Assembly (NCBI RefSeq): GCF_002949735.1
Contig: NZ_CP026681.1
Location: forward strand, 6,974,501-7,038,500
DNA from: Nostoc sp. 'Peltigera membranacea cyanobiont' N6
Lineage (GTDB): Bacteria; Cyanobacteriota; Cyanobacteriia; Cyanobacteriales; Nostocaceae
DNA: 64,000 bases
Direction: 5' to 3'
The position numbers and the translations under genes were made by a program. Under the pieces are notes generated by a model, which ran no database searches, had not been told where the DNA came from, and saw only the letters and a program-made list of their open reading frames with translations. Numbering within the stretch: the stretch's first letter is position 1; each line of letters opens with the position of its first letter. Below, one piece after another: positions 44,555-54,070 of the stretch.

Positions 44555-45694
44555 GTGGTCTTATTAAAAGGCTTTGAGATTGAGATGTATACTGGCACGC
44601 CTCAAGGTGAAATCGTCGGCCTCTCCGACAAAATTGTTGCAGCTTTGGATGGATTTATGCGGGAGCCAGATAGCCGCAACGTCGAATATATAACCCAACC
44701 ATCCCATAATTACGATAATTTATTGTGTGCGTTGCTGCGTCCCCGGCGGGAGTTGCGAAGCTACCTGAATCGCTTGGGCGATTACACCTTGATACCGGGA
44801 AGTACTTTATCTTTAGGTGGGGGCGATCGCTTTCAACGTTCCGATCCAGCCAACACTTATCATGATTATATTGAGAACACCTACGGGACAAAAGTAGTCA
44901 CCGCCAGCGTACATATTAATATAGGCATCAGCGATCCAGAAGTATTGATGCGGGCCTGTCGAGCGATTCGGATGGAAGCACCTCTATTTCTTGCCCTCAG
45001 CGCCTCATCTCCCTTCCTGGATGGTAAAACTACTGGCTATCACTCCACCCGATGGGGCTTATTTCCGCAAACGCCTAACCACGTGCCGTTATTTGCCAGC
45101 CACGCCGATCATATCCAGTGGGTGGAAGATCAACTCGTTGCGGGAACTATGCAAAACGTGCGGCATTTGTGGACATCAGTCCGGCCAAATGGCGATCGCC
45201 GTCCTTACGATCTAAATCGGCTAGAATTGCGAATTTGCGATTTAGTCACAGATCCCATTGCTTTGCTAGCCATTACAGCCTTATTAGAAGCGCGTTTGTT
45301 GCAAATAATCGAAAATCCCAGTATCGATCCCTTAACCCAAAGTATTTTCTCTGGTGAAGAACTTGTCACTCTAACTGCTGAAAACGAAGCGGCGGCGGCT
45401 GCTGCTAGTCTCGATGCTCCTTTGAGACATTGGGAAGATGGTAGAACCATTCTAGCCAGAGATTGGATTTCGGAAATGTACCAAGATGTTTGGGCGATCG
45501 CTAAACAACAAGGCTTTAGCTGTTTCCTTTCTCCATTGCACAAAATCCTTCGCGAAGGCAATGAAGCTCAACAGTGGTTGCAGTTACACACAGTCGGTTT
45601 TGACACCCAGCGCGTCGTCTCCCAAGCTATTCTCGCCACCCAAGAGCGCGAAATGGAACTCGAAGATAAATTGTGTTCGTTCCTGCTAACTTAA
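44555..45694 (+). CDS. gshA: Glutamate-cysteine ligase, cyanobacterial type
   Basis: First enzyme of glutathione synthesis, joining glutamate and cysteine with ATP. The 379-residue protein has the cyanobacterial GshA features: start KGFEIEMYTGTPQGE, NVEYITQPSHNYD, PGSTLSLGGGDRF, TASVHINIGI and the LELRICD segment. The start is GTG at 44555, with the GAGGAG ribosome-binding sequence 7 bases upstream. It is monocistronic. The family call is secure. Confidence 0.92.
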   Translation: MVLLKGFEIEMYTGTPQGEIVGLSDKIVAALDGFMREPDSRNVEYITQPSHNYDNLLCALLRPRRELRSYLNRLGDYTLIPGSTLSLGGGDRFQRSDPANTYHDYIENTYGTKVVTASVHINIGISDPEVLMRACRAIRMEAPLFLALSASSPFLDGKTTGYHSTRWGLFPQTPNHVPLFASHADHIQWVEDQLVAGTMQNVRHLWTSVRPNGDRRPYDLNRLELRICDLVTDPIALLAITALLEARLLQIIENPSIDPLTQSIFSGEELVTLTAENEAAAAAASLDAPLRHWEDGRTILARDWISEMYQDVWAIAKQQGFSCFLSPLHKILREGNEAQQWLQLHTVGFDTQRVVSQAILATQEREMELEDKLCSFLLT

Positions 45695-45756
45695 TTGTGG
45701 AAAAATACCATCAGGTGGTGTTGTCAAAGACGTGGTAGAGCGGATCGTGGAACGCA

Positions 45757-46566
45757 CTAAAGCCCACTAGCAGCAGCAACCACCTCAAATGCGATCGCCA
45801 TTGCTGCCAGTTTTTTGGTATCAATACCCCGAACTCCATCGGGGAGAGCGATCCCTTCAACCTTAATCCCGCCACGAGTCCCTGCATCCAAGTCAAAGAG
45901 CAAACTATTAGTAACATCTAACACTTCATCAGGGAGAGCAAATGGGGCGTTGCGATTTTCTAGTCCTCTTGCTTTAGCAATTGTTTGCAATGCTTTAAGA
46001 GAAGTTCGTAAAGGTGTTGTACTAGCAACAATCAGTGCTTCTGATAATCCTAAAGGGTCGCCAATGGTGAGTTTAAACCCATCATCAGCTTGAGGAATGA
46101 CCCGTTTTTGTTTAGCTTCTACTAATGCCGCATCTTCTGAGGCTGACCAATCATTGGGAAAAATCACTGTCATTTCTCCTTGGGCATCAATCACCAAAAT
46201 GCTGACGTAGAGAGGGCTAGATTCGTTATTTTGAATTTGGAAATTAATTGTAGTTCCAATTGGTAATTTGGCAACACCAGAATCAGAGGATTTTATCACT
46301 TGTACAGGCGCTGGTTTTTTTGTTTCTCCAGCTTCCTTCTTCACAGCACCGCGAATAGTAAAAGTTTCGCCAAGTAACTCGTTATTGCCAGCAATATTCA
46401 TGGATGCCGTGATTGCAATCTGAGAGGTGTTAGTATTTCCTAGTATTTGCTTGACAATTCTGGCAGCTAACAGTGATTTTAACTTGGGTTGCAGGCGCTT
46501 TACTGCCTCACTTACTGCTTCTGTGCTACTACCAAAAGAAGCCGGAACTATCTCAATACTGCTCGG
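45757..46566 (-). pseudogene. C-terminal half of a caspase-DUF4384 protein (metacaspase remnant)
   Basis: The reading frame continues past the ATG at 46401 up to about 46566 (IVPASFGSSTEAVSEAVKRL) and then ends at an IS4-type fragment. The product resembles the DUF4384-containing C-terminal half of cyanobacterial metacaspases (LYVSILVIDAQGEMTVIFPND). The caspase-domain part lies beyond the insertion (47380-47689). Cleaving function is lost from this half. The interval is the relic of one larger gene; the frame within it is still intact, so the inactivation looks recent. Confidence 0.7.
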
Positions 46567-47379
46567 TTAAGGGAAAATAGATAGTGGAATAAATCATAAT
46601 TTGTTCGCGTGTGATTTACGAGAACAAAAACAGCTAAAAACGTTGCTTGTACCTGAAGGCACTCTCGAAAAGTTTAATTGTCAATTGCTGAGAATATTTT
46701 TAACCTGTTGAACTATAAATTGAGGATGAACAATTTACTGTATCGCCCAAATAATAGATGTATTCAACAAGTTTCCTAAAAATTTGAAAGGATAATAGTT
46801 GTCGAGGAGTGCCATTATTTCTATGACATCGTTTTTTACTCTGAAACTTTGAGCGAGTTTTCTTGACGACTCTGGGATTACTTCTGTGCTGTGGTGGTGG
46901 AATTTTTAACTCTACAATTTCATCAGTTAACCAACTAAAAAATACATTAATATCTGGGAATATTTCTACTGCAATCTGGAACAAAGGGATAGCACGTCTA
47001 ATCACTCTAAGGCTGCCAGTAAAACTTAGACGTAATGGAGATAATCCTACTTTTTCAGCACTTTGAAACATTAAACAACGTATACAATAATGTCCCAGGG
47101 CGAGAACCAGGATAACCAAATACTCTTGCATTTTCTTGAGTCTCAGGTATATCAAAAACTGTCCCATCTACAGCCATTATTCTCAATCCTCCCAAAAAAG
47201 CACCTGGCGTTAAAGGCGTTGCTAATGGCTTTGCAACCATCTCAAACAAACGTGTCATTACAGATGCTCCGGTTCGTTGCCGTGCTTCGGTAATTGATGA
47301 AGAAGTTGGTGTTTTAAAACGTATTAATTCCGGTATTCGTAAACTGGCGAAACCATGAATCAGATTTTTGAACACCGAT
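46567..47379 (-). mobile_element. Internally deleted IS4-family insertion sequence
   Basis: The region encodes two fragments of an IS4-family transposase in different frames. The N-terminal part (about 47055-47420, e.g. HGFASLRIPELIRFKTPTSS and IMAVDGTVFDIPETQ) breaks off after FGYPGSRPGT. The C-terminal part (46700-47167) has LRLSFTGSLRVIRRAIP and NPRVVKKTRSKF. The catalytic middle is deleted, so it cannot move by itself. It separates the two halves of the metacaspase gene. The right border is uncertain by about 40 bases (transposase-like codons continue to roughly 47420), and I see no clean terminal repeats. Confidence 0.7.
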
Positions 47380-47689
47380 ACAACAGAGTCCCACCATTGC
47401 GCGATCGCACTCGCAAATTTCCCCGCGTACCACCGCCAGAATGACAGCTATCTAGCACAACAGTAACGTTATCTGTTTTCAGCGCAGACATCAATAAAAA
47501 CAGTGTGTGTCCCGTAATATCTTGAACTGCGCCACCAACAACCGGATATCCTGGCGGTAATTGGCTATCTATGGGTACAAAAGTGCTGTTGAGTCCATCT
47601 GGAGAATCGCGATCGCGATCTTCTACCTGGGAACCATGTCCAGAAAAGTGAAACACTACTACATCCCCAGGTTTAGCTTGCTTAATCAA
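47380..47689 (-). pseudogene. Caspase p20-like fragment of the interrupted metacaspase
   Basis: Encodes VVVFHFSGHGSQ and VLDSCHSGGGTRG, the catalytic His and Cys motifs of metacaspases, and then runs into the IS4 remnant. The N-terminal beginning of the caspase domain is also absent: a stop lies immediately upstream in frame. So the gene is broken at both ends. The rest of the protein is at 45757-46566. Confidence 0.75.
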
Positions 47690-47759
47690 ATGTCAAATGA
47701 CTTACTAGCAATCTTTTTGAGATATCTCATTAAGATGAATTCTCGTCTAAACCAGTATT

Positions 47760-48100
47760 TTATTTGTAAATAAAATCACCCAATACTCGAATATAATTTT
47801 TAGCGATCGCACTTTTTTTGTCCGACCTCACAAAATCGCATTGCTCCCGTTTATCTTTATCTTTCCCCTCTTTTCCTTTCACAGAAGAAGGTTGGGGGGT
47901 TAGATCAGCCAACGCTGCAAAGGGAATGTATTGTAAAGCTCCATCCGCAACAATAACTAAGCGTTTAGTGCTTAATTTATCTTTTACAGGTGCGAGAATG
48001 AGTTGGCTAAGTTCGGTAGCGGCTTTGTCAGTCCGCCAAGTTTTGATATCTGTACAGGGGTTTTCTTTAGGGACTTCCAGAAAATAAACTATGCAATTTA
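47760..48100 (-). pseudogene. CHAT-domain protease remnant
   Basis: A minus-strand frame without a start reads ELSQLILAPVKDKL followed by RLVIVADGALQYIPFAAL, which is characteristic of CHAT (caspase HetF associated with TPR) proteins, then ends in unrelated Lys-rich sequence and a stop. Both the TPR part and the catalytic His/Cys part are missing. It lies next to the metacaspase relic, so this is a graveyard of caspase-like genes. Confidence 0.65.
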
Positions 48101-48117
48101 TTCAGATTATATTTTTC

Positions 48118-48206
48118 TGGCGTTGCTGAATCGAGGGATGATTTAGCAAGTTATAAAATTTCTCCCCCTGCCTGCCTAAATTCTATCCCCCTGTTCTGCA
48201 ACGCCA
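48118..48206. repeat. MITE-like element with 'tggcgttgc' ends
   Basis: Exact inverted ends tggcgttgc (48118-48126) and gcaacgcca (48198-48206), with the shared phrase 'aatcgagggatga'. Same family as 30975-31088, but 89 bp long. Confidence 0.65.
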
Positions 48207-48260
48207 TTTTTCTTGCTTCTCCTGCTTATGGAGCGATTGGTTATTTTTTTTGGAAATCCC

Positions 48261-49730
48261 TTAGCTATTCCCTACTCCCACAATGCAGCCACTGCGTGCG
48301 GGAAGAGTTAATGACAAATGGTGAGTTTCTCCTTCACTATTCCACTCAACTTCAGCAGTACCATATAACACCTTGTTGGGTTGAGTATGCAAACTAACCA
48401 CATCTGCATTTGCTGTTGCCGAACTTGTACCAGCGTTGATGGCAACGATCAATTCTTCTGTTCCCAATGTTCGCGCAAATATATAAACTTGTCCTTGAGC
48501 ATGGAGAACTTGATAATCACCTGTACGCAAGGCTGGGTAAGTTTGGCGAAGGGTAATTAATTGACGATGAGTATTGAAAATTTCTCGCTCCCACTTGGCC
48601 TTTAAAGGAAAGCCACGTCGTGAGTCGGGATCTATACCACCAGGTAAACCAACTTCATCACCATAGTAGATACTGGGCGCACCGGGAAAGGTGAGTAGCA
48701 GTAGAGTGGACAACTCTACACTAGCTACATCGCCGCCTGCAATGGTCATCAATCGGGCTGTATCGTGACTTGCTAACAAATTGAGTTGAGTTAGCTGAAT
48801 TTCCCAAGGGTAAAGTTGCAATACTTCTTGAATTTTGGTGGCGTATTCGGCAGCAAATAAGGGTGGATAGGGTTGATAGTCGCGGCCTTGGACTTGTTCT
48901 AAGACTACGCGATCGCCGGCTGCAAAGGCAATTGTCGGCCCAGCAAATAGATAATTCATCACGCCGTCAAATTGCGTTCCATCCAACCACTGGCGGGAAT
49001 CTCCCCATACTTCGCCCACAATGTAAGCTTCAGGATTGACTGCCTTAACGCGATCGCGGAATTCCTGCCAAAAACCAGGAGTTTTTATTTCAAATGGTAC
49101 ATCCAATCGCCAACCGTCGATGCCGAATTTAATCCAATATTCGGCAATTTCCATAATGTATTCCCGCACTTCTGGATTGTCGTGGTTAAATTCTGGTAAA
49201 GCGCGATTTCCCACCCAACCCACGTAGTTTGCAGGAAATTCACCATTATATGGTGCTAGAGGCCAGCCTTCTATTTTGAACCAATTTACCCAAGGCGAAT
49301 GGGGACCATTTTCTAAAACGTCGTGGAAGAAGAAAAAGCCACGACTGGAATGGTTAAACACGCCATCTAGAACGACTTTGATATTCCGTTTATGAGCCGC
49401 ATCTAGCAATTCCTTAAAAGCCTCATTGCCCCCCAGCATCGGGTCAACTTGGTAATAATCGTGGGTATGATAGCGGTGATTACTGGCGGATTGAAAGATC
49501 GGTGTGAAATAAATCGCGTTAATCCCCAAATCTTGGATGTAGTCTAAATCCTCCATAATGCCCCATAAATCCCCGCCTTTATAACCTTGGAGTGTAGGTA
49601 TAGCGTCCCAATCTTCCCAACGGGCTTCGCGCAACAGCCGTTTGCGCGGTTGTTTGCTTCTGGCAAAGCGATCTGGGAAGATTTGGTAAAAAATAGCGTG
49701 CTTTACCCAGTCTGGTGTTTTAATTTGCAT
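48261..49730 (-). CDS. GH13 alpha-amylase-family enzyme (cyclomaltodextrinase/neopullulanase-like)
   Basis: A 489-residue glycoside hydrolase. The GH13 signature regions are present: DGVFNHS, GWRLDVP (nucleophile Asp), VGEVWG (acid Glu) and LLASHDTARL (third Asp). It begins at the barrel (AIFYQIFPDRFA) without the N-terminal starch-binding domain common in cyclomaltodextrinases, a feature known for Nostoc punctiforme enzymes of this kind. It likely debranches or hydrolyses maltodextrins in glycogen turnover. No sugar-regulator or transport genes flank it. Confidence 0.88.
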   Translation of the reverse strand: MQIKTPDWVKHAIFYQIFPDRFARSKQPRKRLLREARWEDWDAIPTLQGYKGGDLWGIMEDLDYIQDLGINAIYFTPIFQSASNHRYHTHDYYQVDPMLGGNEAFKELLDAAHKRNIKVVLDGVFNHSSRGFFFFHDVLENGPHSPWVNWFKIEGWPLAPYNGEFPANYVGWVGNRALPEFNHDNPEVREYIMEIAEYWIKFGIDGWRLDVPFEIKTPGFWQEFRDRVKAVNPEAYIVGEVWGDSRQWLDGTQFDGVMNYLFAGPTIAFAAGDRVVLEQVQGRDYQPYPPLFAAEYATKIQEVLQLYPWEIQLTQLNLLASHDTARLMTIAGGDVASVELSTLLLLTFPGAPSIYYGDEVGLPGGIDPDSRRGFPLKAKWEREIFNTHRQLITLRQTYPALRTGDYQVLHAQGQVYIFARTLGTEELIVAINAGTSSATANADVVSLHTQPNKVLYGTAEVEWNSEGETHHLSLTLPARSGCIVGVGNS

Positions 49731-50140
49731 GAATAACTTTTTGTACGTTCAGAAGCGATCGTTGCAAATATTAGCTTCTTTATGGCTCCTACTTATGATA
49801 GAGAATTTATTATTTGTCAGTGTTCGTTAGCAAAATCAATTTTTTTAACAAACAACAAAGGCGCAGAGAATCCTGGTGTTGGTGGCGTTCCTCCGTTGTC
49901 GCAACTTGCGCGACACTCAGAGAATAAAGAAATATTTAACCAAACTCTCTTTTTTTATACACGGTTTGTATTTAGTTGGTTAATTACTCTTATTTATTCT
50001 TAATTTTCTTTTCTTCACTTTGTCCGTAATGATTTAGGTAGACACTGGATTAGTATAAATCAAATATTAGTCCTATAGAAAGTTTTGATACCTACAATAA
50101 GACTTTTAAAACATCCTCTAAGTAATATAGGACTCCGGTT
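49731..50140. other. Gap without a clear gene
   Basis: AT-rich, with a 'tgtcgcaacttgcgcgaca' palindrome near 49897-49915 and an unconvincing 73-codon plus-strand frame. Nothing else recognised. Confidence 0.5.
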
Positions 50141-51037
50141 TTATTTTTGACACATAGATAAAAGCAGGCATTCCCAAACTAGCTTGGGTTGAGCGTAACT
50201 AAGCAAGTATTTGCGAGATTGTTCTAGCTGGTTAATAATACTGGGTTGATGCCAGCGCTGCCAGTAGAATTGCTGAAGATAATCAACTAACCACAGTTGG
50301 GCTTCTATATCTAAATCTTTATCAATTTTTTTAGCTAACTCCAAGGCTTTGCGGTATGAAGCAGGGGCTTTTTTCAAGTCTTCGAGTAACTCAGGGGGAA
50401 TAGCTTGTAATTGCTCGTAAGATGCGATCGCACTTCCCGCACTACCAGCTGCTATACTCAGTACTGCCTGATTTTGCAAAATTCCTTCATGACCTGTTTG
50501 TGTAAGTACAACAGCCAAAGACTGGGCATCTAAGCGATAAAAAGGAATGCGTTGACAGCGTGACACTAAAGTTGGCAAAACAGACTCAGGTGTAGGTGCA
50601 ATTAAAATTAACGTCGCCTGTCCCGGTTCTTCTAAGGTTTTAAGTAAAGCATTGGCTGCGGCTTCTGCCATTGTTTGGGCTTCTTCCAACACCACCACAT
50701 TTCTTGGTGCTTCCAAGGGCGGGCGACTTAGAAACTCAATAATTTGCCGAATTTGCTCTAGCCGAATTACAGGTTTTGCCTTAGCTTTAAGTCCTTTATC
50801 AGGTTGCACCCACAACAAAGCTGGATGGTTCCCCTGACGCAAACGGTTTTGTAAAGCCGCAGGGACTCCCATTTCACTAGAAAATAGCAATTCCACAAAG
50901 CACTTCGCTGCTAAACTTCTTCCTACACCATCTGGCCCCACAAATAGATACGCCGGAGCAACCCGGTTTTGTCTGACAGCCTGAGTGAGTAATTCTATGG
51001 CTTGCTGTTGTCCTACAAGTGGTGCAAATGGGTTAAT
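50141..51037 (-). CDS. holB: DNA polymerase III delta' subunit, apparent ATT start
   Basis: Clamp-loader subunit delta'. The first canonical start in this frame is a GTG at 50941, but the reading frame upstream encodes NPFAPLVGQQQAIELLTQAV, the conserved N-terminus of the family, with no ATG, GTG or TTG: it opens directly after a TAA stop at ATT-ATT-AAC. I therefore extend to the ATT at 51037 (298 residues), where a GAAGG sequence lies about 12 bases upstream. Motifs are the P-loop region GPDGVGRS, VLEEAQTM and LLKTLEEPG, and SRCQRIPF. Upstream, where I would expect tmk, lies an IS1380 remnant, so the gene start may have been damaged. Confidence 0.8.
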   Translation of the reverse strand: MNPFAPLVGQQQAIELLTQAVRQNRVAPAYLFVGPDGVGRSLAAKCFVELLFSSEMGVPAALQNRLRQGNHPALLWVQPDKGLKAKAKPVIRLEQIRQIIEFLSRPPLEAPRNVVVLEEAQTMAEAAANALLKTLEEPGQATLILIAPTPESVLPTLVSRCQRIPFYRLDAQSLAVVLTQTGHEGILQNQAVLSIAAGSAGSAIASYEQLQAIPPELLEDLKKAPASYRKALELAKKIDKDLDIEAQLWLVDYLQQFYWQRWHQPSIINQLEQSRKYLLSYAQPKLVWECLLLSMCQK

Positions 51038-51254
51038 AATTTAGTACCTTCGTCAAAAAAAGAGGATGAAAACATAGAGATGTGTCGTTTTTCTATGGTT
51101 TTTATAACGACACATCAGAAGCTACAAAAAGCTGTTTCTATTAATATATTAGCATTGTTACAATTTTTTCTACCGCCAATAATCGCTCTGACAATATTCT
51201 TTTATTATTTGTACTTGTCTATTTCATATACATTTAATTCATTCCAATTTTAAT

Positions 51255-51659
51255 TTAAAAACAAGTCTGGGGAGTGTCAAGTCGCTTCGCTCCATACTCA
51301 ACTTTAGAAACAACACGACGACTACGACTCCAAGATTCACGAGTTTGGTAGTCTAAACACTTATACCAAATTGAGTTATTAATCAAGTCAGAAGTAAGGG
51401 AAGGAAGTTTTTCTTCTGGCTTAAATACGGTTTCTAAAAATGAAACTACTGTTGACAGCTTTTGCTCAAACTCAAGCTTTGCCCTATTCTGAGTTGTGGT
51501 AGTCATCTGAATTAAACGACTATTTTGCGCTAATCCAAAAACATAATCTAATCCGGGCTGTGATTCACACCACGTCATGATATCTTCCCTAGAATAGGCA
51601 CTATCTCCACGTACTAAAATCTCAACATTCTTCCATTGTTGACGTATTTGTTTAATCAC
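51255..51659 (-). pseudogene. IS1380-type transposase remnant
   Basis: Encodes NVEILVRGDSAYSREDIMTWCESQPG, the DDE-fold segment typical of IS1380-family transposases, and ESWSRSRRVVSKVEYG near the end. The upstream part is interrupted by a stop and the frame is short of full length. It is a decayed insertion sequence beside holB. Confidence 0.75.
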
Positions 51660-52273
51660 TCTCTGTAGTTATGATAATGCCCCAAATGCTGGGTCTACAT
51701 TTGAAGGACGAATTGGAGTCGAGCTAACGGTTTGCTCGTTGCTCGTCCCTAATCAGATGAGCGATCGCAGTATAAATCCTCCCATACATCGACATTGCTA
51801 TATTTTGCATACCTCGAATAATTTTCCCTTGAAGTCGCCGGTGCTTGTATTTGTCTTGGAGAAGAGTCGTTTGTTTGACAAAGGGATGAACAGCAGTGGG
51901 AATCTTCCCTGTTCGGTGAAGATAGAATGTCGGCATGATAATTAACCTAAGTATTAATCTAGTAAATTAGCAATTTCTATGGGTAATTGGGAAAGTATTT
52001 GTTCGGCATGAAACAGGGCTGTATACGTCATATACGCCATTTTCTACCTGTTTGGAACAACTTCCATCTGTTAATTAATCCAGCGTTTTGTTCTTTCCAA
52101 GAAATAAATTATTCATTTGTGGGACGGGCAAGATGCCCATCCCACAAGAAAAGTTGGAATATTTTTTTATTTGTAAGTCCCTAATGTGTTGATGAATTGT
52201 AGAAGAATAATTGCAAAAATGGGAAAGAATTGTTAACCAGTAAACCAAAAACTTTTTGGTTTACTGTTAATAA
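51660..52273. other. Decayed region between the IS1380 remnant and ilvD
   Basis: No reliable gene. A 70-codon minus-strand frame at 51724-51936 is unrecognised and could be another transposase scrap. A 31-bp REP palindrome (ttgtgggacgggca ... tgcccatcccacaa) lies at 52117-52147. Confidence 0.5.
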
Positions 52274-53965
52274 CTAGTTATTGAACAAATCTAAATCTGT
52301 CACAGCCCCAAGACTGCTAGAAGATACCAATTTGGCATATTTCGCCAAGACACCTTTGGTATAACGGGGGACGGGGGGTTGCCAGTTGGCACGACGACGG
52401 GCTAATTCTTCTTCGGATATATTCAACTGCAATAAACGAGCCGGTGCATCAATGGTAATACTATCGCCTTCTTCTACAAGCGCGATCGCACCACCAACTG
52501 CTGCCTCTGGTGCCACATGACCAACCACCATGCCGTAAGTACCGCCAGAAAAGCGCCCGTCGGTAATTAATGCCACAGCATCACCCAAACCAGCACCGAT
52601 AATTGCCGAGGTGGGAGCCAACATTTCTCGCATCCCAGGGCCGCCTTTAGGGCCTTCGTAGCGGATGATTAGAATATCACCAGCTTGAATTTTACCCGCC
52701 AAAATTGCATCTAAAGAAGCTTCTTCCGATTCAAACACTCGTGCGGGGCCGGTAATTACTGGTTTCTTCACGCCGGTAATTTTAGCGACAGCCCCTTCAG
52801 TTGCCAAATTACCTCTGAGGATAGCTAAATGTCCTTGAGGATACATCGGGTTATTCCAGGGACGAATTACATCTTGATTGGCGGATGGTTCTTCTGGGAT
52901 GTCTGCTAATATCTCTGCAATGGTTTGACCGCTAATGGTAAGACTATCACCATCTAATAAGCCATGCACGAGTAGCATCTTCATGACTTGGGGAATGCCA
53001 CCAGCTTTATGCAAATCTGTAGCGACATATTTACCACTTGGTTTTAAATCGCATAAAACAGGAACGCGGGCGCGGATAGTTTCAAAGTCATCTAGGGTTA
53101 ACTCTACATCAGCAGCACGAGCGATCGCTAAGAAATGCAATACTGCATTCGTGGAACCACCCACCGCCATAATTACAGAAATAGCATTCTCTATAGATTT
53201 GCGGGTGATAATTTGGCGCGGTAAGATTTGTTTGCGAATGGCTTCGACTAACACAAACGCCGATTTTTCCGCGCTGTCGGCTTTTTCGGCATCTTCGGCT
53301 GCCATTGTGGAAGAATAGGGTAAACTCATTCCCATTGCTTCAAATGCTGAAGACATGGTGTTAGCTGTGAACATTCCCCCACAGGAACCAGCGCCAGGAC
53401 AAGCGCGACTTTCGACTTCTAATAATTCCTTATCGTCAATTTTTCCAGCACTGTGTTGGCCAACGGCTTCAAACGAACTAACAACAGTTAAGTCACGCCC
53501 GTTGTAGTGTCCGGGTTTAATTGTGCCACCGTAAACGAATATTGCAGGGATATTCATGCGGGCCATTGCAATCATTGCCCCTGGCATATTTTTATCACAA
53601 CCGCCAATGGCTAGTACTCCATCCATGCTTTGTCCGGTACAGGCGGTTTCAATGGAATCGGCTATAACTTCGCGCGACACTAGGGAATATTTCATCCCTT
53701 CGGTTCCCATTGAAATCCCATCGCTAATGGTAATCGTGCCAAAGATTTGTGGCATCGCTCCGGCAGATTTAATCCCTGCTTCTGCTATGAGTGCTAGTTT
53801 ATTTATCCCCATATTGCAGGGCGTGATGGTGCTGTAACCGTTGGCTATACCGACAATGGCTTTGTTGAAATCTTCATCTTTAAAACCAACTGCCCGCAGC
53901 ATAGCTCGATTTGGCGATCGCTGCACCCCTTGCGTCACAACTTGGCTTCTCAAATTCTCCGACAT
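52274..53965 (-). CDS. ilvD: Dihydroxy-acid dehydratase
   Basis: Converts dihydroxy acids to 2-keto acids in valine, leucine and isoleucine synthesis, using an Fe-S cluster. The 563-residue protein starts at the ATG at 53965 with a GAGGATG ribosome-binding region; a longer frame would add 21 residues. It shows GGCDKNMPGA, CPGAGSCGGMFTANTM (cluster Cys) and TDGRFSGGTYGMVVGH. The LysR regulator gene is divergent across 105 bp, so a common regulatory region is likely. Family call is secure. Confidence 0.95.
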   Translation of the reverse strand: MSENLRSQVVTQGVQRSPNRAMLRAVGFKDEDFNKAIVGIANGYSTITPCNMGINKLALIAEAGIKSAGAMPQIFGTITISDGISMGTEGMKYSLVSREVIADSIETACTGQSMDGVLAIGGCDKNMPGAMIAMARMNIPAIFVYGGTIKPGHYNGRDLTVVSSFEAVGQHSAGKIDDKELLEVESRACPGAGSCGGMFTANTMSSAFEAMGMSLPYSSTMAAEDAEKADSAEKSAFVLVEAIRKQILPRQIITRKSIENAISVIMAVGGSTNAVLHFLAIARAADVELTLDDFETIRARVPVLCDLKPSGKYVATDLHKAGGIPQVMKMLLVHGLLDGDSLTISGQTIAEILADIPEEPSANQDVIRPWNNPMYPQGHLAILRGNLATEGAVAKITGVKKPVITGPARVFESEEASLDAILAGKIQAGDILIIRYEGPKGGPGMREMLAPTSAIIGAGLGDAVALITDGRFSGGTYGMVVGHVAPEAAVGGAIALVEEGDSITIDAPARLLQLNISEEELARRRANWQPPVPRYTKGVLAKYAKLVSSSSLGAVTDLDLFNN

Positions 53966-54070
53966 AGTTACATCATCCTCTGACTTGCGTGTATGAGTAT
54001 GATAGGTAGCAATTTTTGATATGTCCAATATATATTTATGAATATTTGAGACTTATAAAATATCAAAACT

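Noticed and set aside
49782..50003. 73-codon plus-strand frame
   Set aside because: Contains a repeat palindrome in the middle and no motif.
51002..51253. 83-codon plus-strand frame
   Set aside because: Its start lies inside the conserved N-terminal codons of holB on the other strand, and the composition is that of AT-rich intergenic DNA.
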